In this document: one piece after another, positions 27,150 to 35,882 of the stretch
How the letters are laid out: each line of letters starts with the position of its first letter
How positions within the stretch are numbered: position 1 is the first letter of the stretch
Source of the DNA: Deltaproteobacteria bacterium
GTDB lineage: Bacteria > Desulfobacterota > Desulfobulbia > Desulfobulbales > Desulfocapsaceae
Reading direction: 5' to 3'
NCBI GenBank assembly: GCA_024280265.1
Contig: JAJRQL010000051.1
Span: forward strand, 1-43,576
Length of the DNA: 43,576 nucleotides
Program-made: the position numbers and the translations under genes
The notes under the pieces: model-generated
Database searches by the model: none
What the model saw: the letters and a program-made list of their open reading frames with translations, nothing else
Told to the model about the DNA's origin: nothing

Positions 27150-28871
27150 TCAGGGCAGTGGAAAAGAGATGGTGAGTTTTGCACCTCCGAGGGTTGATCT
27201 GCCGACCTCAATAGTACCATGATGTTCTCTTATCATCTGTTTGACGATGGCTAGTCCCAACCCGGTGCCATCGATACGTTCAGTGTAGAACGGTTCAAAT
27301 ATTTTTTCCTCTTTGCCAGGAGTAATTCCAGGGCCATTATCTTACACCGTGATGTCAAGCCATTCAGTCCCTCCATTCTCCTTAGTTTCTTTGGCGCTTA
27401 TACGGATCTTTTCGCTTCCGAGAGGTGTAAATGCCAGAGCATTTTGAAGGAGATGATTCAGTATGGTGAAGAGCTGATATTGGTCAGCCCAGATATCCAC
27501 GATATTTTCAATCTGGATATCAAAATCAATATCCTGAGGCCAGGATGGAGCAGCTTTTGCCACATCAATCACTTCATCGAGACATCGTTTCAGGGAAAAC
27601 CAGTCTTTTTCAGCATGCTCAGGGCGTGCAAATTTCAGAAAATCTGAAACAGTATCGGAGAGTCTGTTGGACTCCCGCAGGATAATTGTTATCAGTTCGG
27701 TGTTGGTTTGTTGCTGCGGTACCTCCAACTGACGCAGCTCATTGGCAAGAACCTGGGCAGACCCGGAAATGGCGGTGAGCGGGTTTCTGAAATCATGGGC
27801 AATACCGGCACTCATTCTTCCTATGGCTGCAAGCTTTTCTGCCTGCTGCATCTGTTTCTGGAGCCGCTCTACTTCACTGATATCCTGGATGGTAATGACT
27901 CTGCAGTTATCACACTGACGCGTATTTTTCTTCTTCTGTTGCCTTTTCCGGAGTTGTTTGTATTGCAATATGGAGTATGAGTATCCTATCTGAATGATAT
28001 CGCCATCTCTTCGCTGCAAGGGTGCTGAGTGTCGTGATCCTTTGTTGGTGAAACTCACATTTGGGAAGATTTCATGGAATTCCCTGTCAAGGAGCTCGGA
28101 CAGAGGAAAGCCTGTTATCTGAGTTGCGGAATTGTTTGCGGATGTTATCAGGTTATGGTCGTCTGTAGTGATGATGCCGGTGCTTATGTCGTCAAAGATC
28201 TGTTTGTAAAGAAGGCTCAACCTGTCATAGTCACGCACTGAATCAGAGAGGGCATCTTCTGTTTTACGGAGACGGCCTGCAAACAGGCTGCTCAGGATTG
28301 CGACCAGAAAGAATGTGAGCCCATATACTGCAAAAAGATTAAGGGTAGCCAGTTCATCCTGACCGTTATCATAGAATGGAACATTAAGGAATTCAGGATA
28401 GATAAGATAGTATTCGAGGATGAGTACCAGCGCATATTGCAGGGTTGCAGCACCAGCTGCGATGAGTCCGCCGAGGCGCGGTAAAATAAAGCCTCCGGCA
28501 ATGATCGGGAAAAAGTAGATAGGTGAGAAAATTGAGTGTGATCCGCCAGTATAGTAAAGAAGCAACGATATAAAAAAAGTGTCGAGCAGGATCTGCTTTA
28601 TGCCGAATGACCTGGGCTTGATTTCTGTCTTGAGAAGGATAAGACTTGAAACGATGGATGTGACATAGACCAGTAGAATGAAGAGAAATAACAGTGGCGG
28701 AGGAAGAACAACAACGTTGAACTGACCTGACTGGAGGTATGCGCTCACCCCAAGAAGCAGGGTATAGAGAACCACACGGAGAAACAGCATCCAGAGGAGC
28801 TGGTTGATCATTAGCCTGTGGACGGTACTCTGGGGCAGTGTTGATTTGTTCGAGGTTAATGCAGTTGCCAT
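27150..28871 (-). pseudogene. PilS/NtrB-like sensor histidine kinase with an in-frame TAA at codon 510
   Basis: Membrane sensor kinase partner of the sigma-54 regulator encoded just upstream. About six helices fill residues 20-200, followed by a PAS domain (about 220-300) and the H-box with His359 (A-G-I-A-H-D-F-R-N-P-L). The ATP-binding domain carries its N-box (L-N-H-L-L-Q-N-A). At codon 510 (27342-27344) a TAA interrupts W-L-D-I-T-V-x-D-N-G-P-G-I, just before the G1 box. The same frame then continues with F-E-P-F-Y-T and G-T-G-L-G-L-A-I-V to a TGA at 27150, giving 573 codons. Without read-through the kinase lacks both glycine boxes and should be inactive. An AAGGA site precedes ATG 28871. 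Confidence 0.85.
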
Positions 28872-28882
28872 CACTGGTGTCC

Positions 28883-30259
28883 TTAGTCTATCGCATACTT
28901 TTTAACTTTATATCGAAATGATCTGAAGCTGATACCGAGTAGCTCTGCCGCACGCATCTTGGAGTTTCCGGTCTTTTCAAGGGCTGCTTGAAGAAGTCTT
29001 TTTTCTGTGTCTGCCATGACTTCTTCAAGGCCCCTGGAAAAAAGTTCATCCTCATTGGCAACAACCTGAAAAGGTGCAGAATCTGAATTGTCTTTTGTGT
29101 TGTTTGCCTGTCGAAAGGTGGAGAGGGTCAGGCTCTCTGGTAGGATGATATTTGACGACTCAAGGGCAACCCCTCGCTCAATGATGTTTTCAAGTTCTCT
29201 GACATTGCCTGGGAAGTCGTATTTCATCAGAACCTCCATGGCATAGGAGGACATCTCCTGGATTTTTTTTCTAAAGAGTTTTGAATATTTTTTCAGGAAA
29301 AAGTTGACCAAAAGGGGTACGTCTCCTTTTCGTTCACGTAAGGGGGGAACCCTTAATGGCACAACTGCAAGCCGATAAAAGAGGTCTTCCCGGAAGCGGC
29401 CTGCCATGATCTCCTCTTCTAGAATTCGGTTTGTTGCAGCAATGATTCGAACATTGACTTTTTCCACCTCAATGCCGCCGACAGGTTTTATTTCACGTTC
29501 CTGAAGAACCCGAAGCAATTTAGTCTGAATGATTGGAGTCAGTTCTCCTATTTCATCGAGAAAAGCGGTGCCATTGTCAGCAAGCTGAAACAACCCCTTT
29601 TTATCTGTGATGGCGCCGGTGAAAGAACCTTTGACGTGCCCGAACAGTTCGCTTTCCATCAGTTCTTCAGGTATGGCGCTGCAGGTGATGGGCACAAAAA
29701 CCTGGTCGTTTACATGGGAATGGCGGTGGATGGCCTGGGCCACAAGCTCTTTTCCAGTCCCTGACTCCCCGTAAATCAGCACATTCGCAGGAGTAACTGC
29801 AATACGTTGAATCATCTCGAAAATCTTTATCATCTCCCGGCTTTCTCCAATTATTTCAGGAAATGCAGCTGAGACGGATTTTGCCAGGGTGCTCTGTTTT
29901 TCCCCAGAGGTGGCAGAAGTGATGACAGATTTTATTTCATCAACATTGAAGGGTTTGCTGATATAGTCAAAGGCGCCGTTTTTCATGGCGAATACAGCAT
30001 CATTCGGAGAGGCGAAGGCGGTAATCAGGACAACAGGAAGGGCTGGGTATTCGTCTTTGATGGATCCGAGAAGTTCAAGACCATCCATTTTTCTCATGCG
30101 GATGTCGGTAATTACCAGGTCAACAAGACCCTCACCAAGAATAGCAAGGGCCTGGTTGCCACTTGATGCAACTTTTACCTGATATCCTTCTTTGACAAGA
30201 AGGATTTTCAGGAAGTCCCGCATGCTGCGTTCGTCATCTACGACGAGGATTGAGGTCAT
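28883..30259 (-). CDS. Sigma-54-dependent response regulator, NtrC/PilR family
   Basis: A 458-residue enhancer-binding protein. The receiver domain carries the phosphorylation site Asp52 (V-I-T-D-I-R-M). The AAA+ domain has Walker A G-E-S-G-T-G-K-E and the sigma-54 contact loop G-S-F-T-G-A. A Fis-type helix-turn-helix ends the protein (M-R-A-A-E-L-L-G-I-S-F-R-S-F-R-Y-K). It lies 11 bases upstream of its kinase in one operon. The kinase's six-helix sensor and the regulator's D-F-P-G-N-V-R-E-L-E-N segment suggest a PilR/PilS-like pair, but no pilin gene is in the window, so the target regulon is open. The family N-terminus fixes ATG 30259. Confidence 0.9.
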   Translation of the reverse strand: MTSILVVDDERSMRDFLKILLVKEGYQVKVASSGNQALAILGEGLVDLVITDIRMRKMDGLELLGSIKDEYPALPVVLITAFASPNDAVFAMKNGAFDYISKPFNVDEIKSVITSATSGEKQSTLAKSVSAAFPEIIGESREMIKIFEMIQRIAVTPANVLIYGESGTGKELVAQAIHRHSHVNDQVFVPITCSAIPEELMESELFGHVKGSFTGAITDKKGLFQLADNGTAFLDEIGELTPIIQTKLLRVLQEREIKPVGGIEVEKVNVRIIAATNRILEEEIMAGRFREDLFYRLAVVPLRVPPLRERKGDVPLLVNFFLKKYSKLFRKKIQEMSSYAMEVLMKYDFPGNVRELENIIERGVALESSNIILPESLTLSTFRQANNTKDNSDSAPFQVVANEDELFSRGLEEVMADTEKRLLQAALEKTGNSKMRAAELLGISFRSFRYKVKKYAID

Positions 30260-30411
30260 GTTTCTGTATTTGAGATAATGTGAGATTACGTGTTCTGTCA
30301 GTAATACCTGACCCGACAAGTCGAAAAACGTTTTCTGAAGTGCAGGATTTAGGTAACAGGATATATTTAACTTACCGCATTAACCAGAAATTTTCCATTC
30401 CTTAAAAACAT

Positions 30412-30678
30412 TCACCCGAACATTCTTATCAACTCTTCCTTCTCTTTTTTTCTGAGACGCTTTATTGCATATTCCCTTGAGGAGGCAAGAGATCTGCTTG
30501 GTTGCTCTTCCGAATAGACAAGAGAAACCGGTCTGCGTCCCCGTGTGTATTTGGCACCTTTGGTCGAGTGGTTGTGTTCAGCAAGACGTTTGGTGAGATC
30601 GGTTGTGATGCCGGTATAAAGTGTATGGTCACTACAGCGGACCATATAAACGCACCAGGCCGGTTGGTCAGGTGCCAT
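30412..30678 (-). CDS. GIY-YIG domain protein, UPF0213 type
   Basis: An 88-residue single-domain GIY-YIG protein. V-Y-M-V-R-C-S-D and L-Y-T-G-I-T-T-D form the GIY...YIG-type pair, followed by the R-L-x-E-H-N loop, K-G-A-K-Y-T-R-G-R-R-P and the glutamate-containing E-Y-A-I-K-R-L. Small YhbQ/UPF0213 proteins of this kind are annotated as putative nucleases; the cellular role is unclear. ATG 30678 is chosen; GTG 30687 is in frame. Confidence 0.85.
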   Translation of the reverse strand: MAPDQPAWCVYMVRCSDHTLYTGITTDLTKRLAEHNHSTKGAKYTRGRRPVSLVYSEEQPSRSLASSREYAIKRLRKKEKEELIRMFG

Positions 30679-30799
30679 GGGGTCCACGGGAATAGGTGGT
30701 TTTTGAAAAGATGTTTTTTGCTTCTGATACCATTACTTAAGGTAATAGTTAAAGTGTTGATGGATAGTGGAACTCAAAAATTCGGAATGAACTCAGGAT

Positions 30800-30845
30800 A
30801 AAAAAAGGCCTGTACTTTCTTCATCGTAGAAGATAGTACAGGCCT
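30800..30845 (-). terminator. Strong terminator of the octaheme cytochrome gene
   Basis: AGGCCTGTACT and AGTACAGGCCT form a long stem extended by a further TTCTTC/GAAGAT pairing around a short loop. On the minus strand it is followed by seven U residues. It lies 35 bases past the stop of the cytochrome gene and makes that gene a single-gene unit. Confidence 0.88.
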
Positions 30846-30879
30846 CCCAGAACGCCAATAGATTTAAAATAAAACCAGA

Positions 30880-32163
30880 TTATTTATGGTTTGCTCTCAT
30901 GGTTCTGGCAAGTTCTTTGATCTCACCCAGGTCTTCGGTCATCATATTCCAGCCATACCAGTAGGCATAGTCAGGATTTATGTGAAAGAATGCCTGATAA
31001 GCCCGCATGCGATGTTTCATGTACATACGCAGGAGAACCTGATCAATGTAAGAGAGCCTGTCAAGATCCTCATTCCAGGCAGCACCGTTCGTGTGCATGA
31101 AAGAGAGGAGGAATGGGTAATTAAAGGGATAACTCTCTGGCTTTTTGATGATGCCCTCTTTATAGAGAGCGGCAACGGTCTCAATGGCCTCTGCCATCAG
31201 ACGGTCAGCTTTGCCAAGGATGGAATCTCCCATCTCAAGCTGGTTTTTTGCGTAGTTTTCAGAGTGACACTGGGTACAGATTTTGAGCATTTTGTTACGC
31301 TCCTTGTCCCAGGAAGCCTGGTCAAGGCGGACCATATCAACGGCTTTTACCGCGTCAAGAATTGGGGTACCCTCACCTGTTTCAGGATCCAGTACGCCAA
31401 GTGCTTTGAGGATGACTACCCGGTCTGCGGCTTCCTGTTTGTCTTCAGGGAGCGGCAGGCGAACACCGAGAAATCCCCATGCTGTGCGGTTCTCATGGGT
31501 ACCATCTGGAAGATGACAGGTCTGGCAGGTTGGTGCAGCTGCACCCTCTGGAAGATCACCGGCCTGTTTGGCAAAATAACGTATTCCGTGTTTGGAACTG
31601 GACCACATCTCCCACTGAGGATGATCATAACCCATGTGGCACTGTTGACAGGCACGGGGGTTGTTGGCCTCTTTTTTGGAAAATGCGTGGCGGGTATGGC
31701 ATTCGTCACAAGAGTTAACCTGGTAACGGTAGCCTTTTGCCAACTGATCTTTTTTCTGCTCTTCGGTTTTGATGCCCATGTTGTGACATCCACCGCAACC
31801 GCGGCCGCCTTCGATGAGCTCATCGGGCGCATAGTGGGTTGCCGGAATGGCATTCAAAGCGGTCCAGCCAAAGTTATGTTTTCCCATTGCAAAAGAGTCA
31901 TATTGTTCCTGATGGCACTCGGCACAGACGGCTTCGTCAGGCAGGACAGCTTTCATGGAATCTTCTGCTGTGGAATGTTTGTCACCGTGACAGGTTGAGC
32001 AGGTAACATCATTTTCTGAATGCTTCGATATTTTCCAGTCGTTAACCATACCCGGTGATACCTTTGTGTGGCAATCAACGCATGTGTCTGCGGCTCCAGC
32101 AATTCCTGCTGTACTGAACAGAGCAAAAACGCCTGCCACCAGTGCTGTTTTTAATTGAATCAT
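30880..32163 (-). CDS. Octaheme cytochrome c, hydroxylamine oxidoreductase (HAO) family
   Basis: A 427-residue exported protein. It has a Sec signal peptide (cleavage near A-G-A-A-D, residues 22-26) and eight C-x-x-C-H haem sites starting at residues 28, 55, 80, 123, 152, 172, 213 and 296, the last after the long gap typical of HAO. The C-terminal part is helical and haem-free, with H-I-N-P-D-Y-A-Y-W-Y-G-W at 394-405. HAO relatives in anaerobes either oxidise hydroxylamine or reduce nitrite, hydroxylamine or NO; which applies depends on the Tyr-haem crosslink and cannot be settled here. No NrfH/NapC-type electron donor gene is adjacent. GGGAGGG precedes ATG 32163; the longer frame to 32277 lacks a leader. 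Confidence 0.88.
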   Translation of the reverse strand: MIQLKTALVAGVFALFSTAGIAGAADTCVDCHTKVSPGMVNDWKISKHSENDVTCSTCHGDKHSTAEDSMKAVLPDEAVCAECHQEQYDSFAMGKHNFGWTALNAIPATHYAPDELIEGGRGCGGCHNMGIKTEEQKKDQLAKGYRYQVNSCDECHTRHAFSKKEANNPRACQQCHMGYDHPQWEMWSSSKHGIRYFAKQAGDLPEGAAAPTCQTCHLPDGTHENRTAWGFLGVRLPLPEDKQEAADRVVILKALGVLDPETGEGTPILDAVKAVDMVRLDQASWDKERNKMLKICTQCHSENYAKNQLEMGDSILGKADRLMAEAIETVAALYKEGIIKKPESYPFNYPFLLSFMHTNGAAWNEDLDRLSYIDQVLLRMYMKHRMRAYQAFFHINPDYAYWYGWNMMTEDLGEIKELARTMRANHK

Positions 32164-32235
32164 CTTCCCTCCCAATGGTGAAAATGGACTTTTTTTTAGT
32201 CTTTGTCGCCATTCGTCAAAGACTGTTTTCTGTAG

Positions 32236-32285
32236 CTGTGCATTTATAATGAATATTGAATCACAATTCTTTGACATAAGTCAAA
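32236..32285 (-). promoter_or_regulatory. HcpR-type operator and class II promoter of the octaheme cytochrome gene
   Basis: TTTGACTTATGTCAAA (32285 down to 32270) is a perfect palindrome of the form wTTGAC-N4-GTCAAw, the pattern I recall for the CRP/FNR-family regulator HcpR of Desulfobacterota. On the same strand TATAAA at 32248-32243 fits a -10 box. This places the operator centre at exactly -41.5 from the predicted start (near 32236), the classical position for a class II CRP/FNR activator. The start codon is 73 bases further. Confidence 0.72.
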
Positions 32286-32435
32286 TCAAAAAAATGAGGA
32301 TAACTATATTTTTTATTGAATGATCAGTTGGTTGTCGGTTTAATGGGAATTGAGATCAGAGCTGATTAAATTGTGGTCGCCCCCTTGTCAGACTGCAGGT
32401 TTTAAGGTAATAAGAGGCAGGATAGTTATTATAAT

Positions 32436-32619
32436 GTGTCCGTCTAGAAATGAGATTTTTTCTTCTTAATTGAGGCGTAGAAGAACTTTTACCGCAGACG
32501 TATATCTGTATTCAGAGGAAAAGGTAATCAGCTTATTATCAACGTTGTTAATAATACTGAGTGAAAAATTTTAAAAGCAACGAAGAGTCAGGTGGAAAAG
32601 GCTATTTTTGGACAGGTAC
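32436..32619 (-). repeat. MITE-like dispersed repeat, copy C (inverted, with insertion)
   Basis: The reverse complement of the copy A/B family, starting GTGTCCGTCTAGAAATGAG and ending TTTTTGGACAGGTAC. It is 184 bp because about 43 bases are inserted in its middle. The insertion includes a near-perfect 22-base palindrome (32533-32554, TTATTATCAACGTTGTTAATAA). The element ends 20 bases before the tatC start. Confidence 0.72.
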
Positions 32620-32639
32620 CGGAATGCAGGGAGGGTGGA

Positions 32640-33472
32640 ATGAGTGAGCAGGCAGCAGAGGATACAGTCAAGAATGATGGGGATAAGACGTCTTTTGAGT
32701 CTCAGGCTCTGACGGGACATCTCCGCGATCTGCGCTCATGTCTTATTAAATCATTTATAACCATTATTGTTGGCTTTGCACTTTCTTATGCTTTTATCAA
32801 GCCCATAGGGACCTGGTTTTTTAAGCCGCTTATTGACGTTCTCCCTGAATCCAGTTCCCTCATCTTCACATCCTATCAGGAAGGGTTTTTTTTTACCTAA
32901 AGCTCGCGCTTGTCTGTGGATTACTCTTTGCCAGTCCTGTTATTTTCTATCAAATCTGGCGTTTTGTGGCGCCGGGGCTCTACAAACATGAAAAACGGGT
33001 AATTGTTCCTTTCACTTTTCTTTCCACCGTTTGTTTTCTCGGTGGGGCGGCTTTCGGCTATTTCGTTGTTTTTCCTCCGGCTTTTAAATTTCTTGTAGGC
33101 TATTCAAATGAGTATCTTGCCTCTATGCCTGCGGTGAGTGAATATTTTTCCCTTGCATTACGACTTCTTATTGCTTTCGGGGTGATTTTTGAAATGCCAA
33201 TTCTGATGGTATTTCTTGCGAAGATGGGTGTTGTTACGGTCTCATTTCTTCATAAAAACCGTAAATATGCCATCCTTATAAACTTCATCATTGCAGCCAT
33301 CCTCACCCCCACTCCTGATGTGGTGAATCAGTTGATGATGGGTATCCCACTCCTGATCCTGTACGAAATCAGTGTGGTTTCCGTCTACTTTTTTGGCAAA
33401 AAAACCTTTCTTGGGTTTACGGAGAAGAAAACTGGAGGAACCGACACTGAATTACTTGAAAACAAAGAGTAA
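32640..33472 (+). pseudogene. tatC: Sec-independent translocase TatC, frameshifted at a T9 run
   Basis: TatC is the receptor subunit of the twin-arginine translocase for folded proteins. The first frame (G-H-L-R-D-L-R-S-C-L-I-K to Y-Q-E-G-F-F-F) stops at 32898-32900. The rest (L-K-L-A-L-V-C-G-L-L-F-A-S-P-V onward, with R-F-V-A-P-G-L-Y and the final helices) is in another frame. One extra T in the T9 run at 32886-32894 would give Y-Q-E-G-F-F-F-Y-L-K-L-A and a 277-residue protein. It may be a sequencing error, or polymerase slippage on the T-run may restore some product. ATG 32640 follows GGGAGGGTGG. An upstream in-frame GTG at 32592 lies within repeat copy C and is not the likely start. Confidence 0.9.
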
Positions 33473-33574
33473 ACTTTTCCTTACCGGGCTGGATTTTCGG
33501 CTCGTGATACGGTATAAAGGATGGGGTACCAGTGAACTGATAATGACCACACTAGAAGAAATATGGAGATTACC

Positions 33575-34855
33575 ATGAGCAACAGTACAGAGTATGCAAA
33601 GGTTCTTGAGATCGGTCGTCCGCCAAATATCAAAAGACTTTTTCCCCATTCCCAGGCCCTGCTTGTGAGTGGTAAAGTTGTGGATCGGGCAATGATTGCC
33701 AGGGGTGATGCCATGACCATGGCAGCCAATGGCCGTAACGCAATCGTCATCCGGGGAGTATTGCAGGCGGCCCAGCGTGCCAACAGTACAATTATTATTG
33801 AAATTGCACGTTCGGAAGGTGGTGCCAATGCATACTGTCCTGTCAACTTCTGGAACATGGCACGGATTGTGGACGCGATGTGCAACGAAATGAATATCAC
33901 CATTCCTGTGGCTATCCATGCTGATCACTACGGGATCAAGAAAGAAGAGGATATGGTGATGGCCAAGGTGGAAATACCCACTATTTTTGAAGCTGGTATC
34001 ACCTCCATTGCCGTTGATGCTTCCCATATGCCGGATGATAAGAATCTTCTGGCAAATATCGAACTGAACACTCTTATTCCCGACTGGGCAGGCCTTGAGA
34101 CAGAGGTTGGAGAAATAAAAGGTACTCTCGGGCTTTCCACTGTGGATGACGCATCCTTTCTCATTAAAGGGCTGAATGCACATGGCATCTGTGCAGACTG
34201 GATTGCCTTGAACAACGGTACCATTCATGGTCTGGAATCATCAGGTCAGGGAATCCAGGTAGAGCTCACATCTGAAATTCATAAGGCTCTCGCTCCCTAT
34301 GGAACCTCTGGAGCGCAGCATGGTACGTCTGGAAACAGTTCTGAACGCTTGCGAGCCATTGCAAAAGAGACGGCTACCACCAAAGCCAACGTCGCAACTG
34401 CGTTGCAGATGGTTGCCTGGGGTGTTGATGTGAATGACTATGGAAATGCCATTCTGGATAGTGACGGAAGGCTCCAGAAAGTGAAGGGAGAAGGGCTTAC
34501 TGAGGAGATGTGGGCAGAAATGGTAGCCTTCGCAGATGCTCAGGGTTGGCAGGGGGGGGATTACAAAAAACTCAATCTTCCTTTTGAAAATAAAATCAGC
34601 GGTCTTGCAAAAGAGATTCGTGAGCGAATGTGCAGACGCGTGGAGGAGTTCAGTTACAACCTCCTGGTAGATGTTTTTTCAGCGGAAGGTTCAGCAGATT
34701 TGGGAAAAGAGGCAATTATTGCTGCTGGTTCTCATGATCTTGGCCCGAAAGCTGACCGAATTGAGGACCCACTGGAGTGGACAAAAGAAAAAATTATTGC
34801 ACGAGCTGCAGAACTTGATACCGATAAGGGGCCTGAAGGGGATTTTGATGATTGA
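33575..34855 (+). CDS. Class II fructose-bisphosphate aldolase family protein
   Basis: A 426-residue metal-dependent aldolase of glycolysis/gluconeogenesis. I-H-A-D-H-Y is the zinc-ligand block. I-A-L-N-N-G-T-I-H-G and A-Q-H-G-T-S-G-N-S follow, the latter where most class II enzymes have H-G-G-S-G-S. The length exceeds the usual 300-360 residues, with extra C-terminal helices, as in a long class II subfamily. Fructose-1,6-bisphosphate is the likeliest substrate, but other bisphosphates are possible. GGAG six bases before ATG 33575 decides the start. The stop overlaps the epimerase start by eight bases. Confidence 0.82.
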   Translation: MSNSTEYAKVLEIGRPPNIKRLFPHSQALLVSGKVVDRAMIARGDAMTMAANGRNAIVIRGVLQAAQRANSTIIIEIARSEGGANAYCPVNFWNMARIVDAMCNEMNITIPVAIHADHYGIKKEEDMVMAKVEIPTIFEAGITSIAVDASHMPDDKNLLANIELNTLIPDWAGLETEVGEIKGTLGLSTVDDASFLIKGLNAHGICADWIALNNGTIHGLESSGQGIQVELTSEIHKALAPYGTSGAQHGTSGNSSERLRAIAKETATTKANVATALQMVAWGVDVNDYGNAILDSDGRLQKVKGEGLTEEMWAEMVAFADAQGWQGGDYKKLNLPFENKISGLAKEIRERMCRRVEEFSYNLLVDVFSAEGSADLGKEAIIAAGSHDLGPKADRIEDPLEWTKEKIIARAAELDTDKGPEGDFDD

Positions 34856-35882
34856 TGAACTGCAGCAGATACCAATGAAAAAGATCATGGTAACCGGGAC
34901 AGCTGGTTTTATCGGTTCTTTTCTGGCTAAAAAGTTGAGGGAAAGCGGTTGTGAGGTTATTGGTGTTGATACCATAACTGATTATTATGATGTGGGGCTC
35001 AAACGTGACAGGCTCAGCCATATAGCTGATGGAGATGGATTTCAGAACCTTGAAGTGGACATTTCTGACCGCGGTGCAATGGAGAAACTCTTTACTGATC
35101 ACAGCTTTGATGCTGTTGTCAATCTTGCAGCTCAGCCGGGAGTTCGTTACTCCCTCATTAACCCGGCTTCCTACATTGATACCAACCTGGTTGGTTTTGC
35201 CAACCTCCTTGAGGGATGCCGCCACTCAGGAGTAAAACATTTTGTGTATGCCTCTTCCAGTTCTGTTTATGGCGCCAATACCCATCAGCCTTACTCCGAA
35301 CATGACAATGTCAATCATCCGGTATCCCTTTATGCAGCATCTAAGAAATCCAATGAGCTGATGGCCCATTCCTACAGCCATCTCTTTGGACTTCCCTGTT
35401 CCGGCCTGCGTTTTTTCACGGTGTATGGGCCCTGGGGCAGACCTGATATGGCGCCAATGCTTTTTGCAAAGGCGATTCTTGCCGGAGATTCCATCAATGT
35501 ATTTAACAACGGCAATATGGAACGTGATTTCACTTTTATTGATGACATCGTGGAAGGTGTGGCCAGGGTGATACAAAAACCTGCAGAACCAGATTTTGAC
35601 TGGAAGAGCGATACTCCGGACCCTGCCACCTCCTATTGCCCTTACAGGATTTACAATATCGGAAATAACAAGAAAGAACGGCTGCTCTATTTTATTCAGT
35701 TACTCGAAGAGAATCTCGGGAAAAAAGCCGATAAGAACTTTATGCCGATGCAGCCAGGTGACGTCCAGGCCACTTATGCAAATGTTGATGACCTGATAAA
35801 GGACTTTGATTATAAACCGGATACACCACTTGATGTGGGAGTGAAAAGCTTTGTCGACTGGTACATGGAGTACCATACGTAA
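34848..35882 (+). CDS. NAD-dependent sugar-nucleotide epimerase, UDP-glucuronate 4-epimerase-like
   Basis: A 344-residue extended short-chain dehydrogenase. The Rossmann loop G-T-A-G-F-I-G is at residues 17-23, the catalytic serine block A-S-S-S-S-V-Y-G follows, and Y-A-A-S-K gives Tyr162 and Lys166. The segments D-Y-Y-D-V-x-L-K-x-D-R-L and R-F-F-T-V-Y-G-P-W-G-R-P-D-M-A are characteristic of UDP-glucuronate 4-epimerases. It would supply UDP-galacturonate for surface glycans. ATG 34848 overlaps the aldolase stop; ATG 34875 is an alternative start. Confidence 0.87.
   Translation: MIDELQQIPMKKIMVTGTAGFIGSFLAKKLRESGCEVIGVDTITDYYDVGLKRDRLSHIADGDGFQNLEVDISDRGAMEKLFTDHSFDAVVNLAAQPGVRYSLINPASYIDTNLVGFANLLEGCRHSGVKHFVYASSSSVYGANTHQPYSEHDNVNHPVSLYAASKKSNELMAHSYSHLFGLPCSGLRFFTVYGPWGRPDMAPMLFAKAILAGDSINVFNNGNMERDFTFIDDIVEGVARVIQKPAEPDFDWKSDTPDPATSYCPYRIYNIGNNKKERLLYFIQLLEENLGKKADKNFMPMQPGDVQATYANVDDLIKDFDYKPDTPLDVGVKSFVDWYMEYHT

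Noticed and set aside
30886-31998. A 370-codon open frame on the plus strand opposite the octaheme cytochrome gene
   Set aside because: It mirrors the cytochrome frame, shows no domain or signal of its own, has no ribosome site and is rich in residues expected from reading His/Cys-rich codons backwards. Treated as a shadow.
32592-32639. Earlier GTG start for tatC adding 16 residues
   Set aside because: The extension lies largely inside MITE copy C, and a good GGGAGGG ribosome site stands before ATG 32640.
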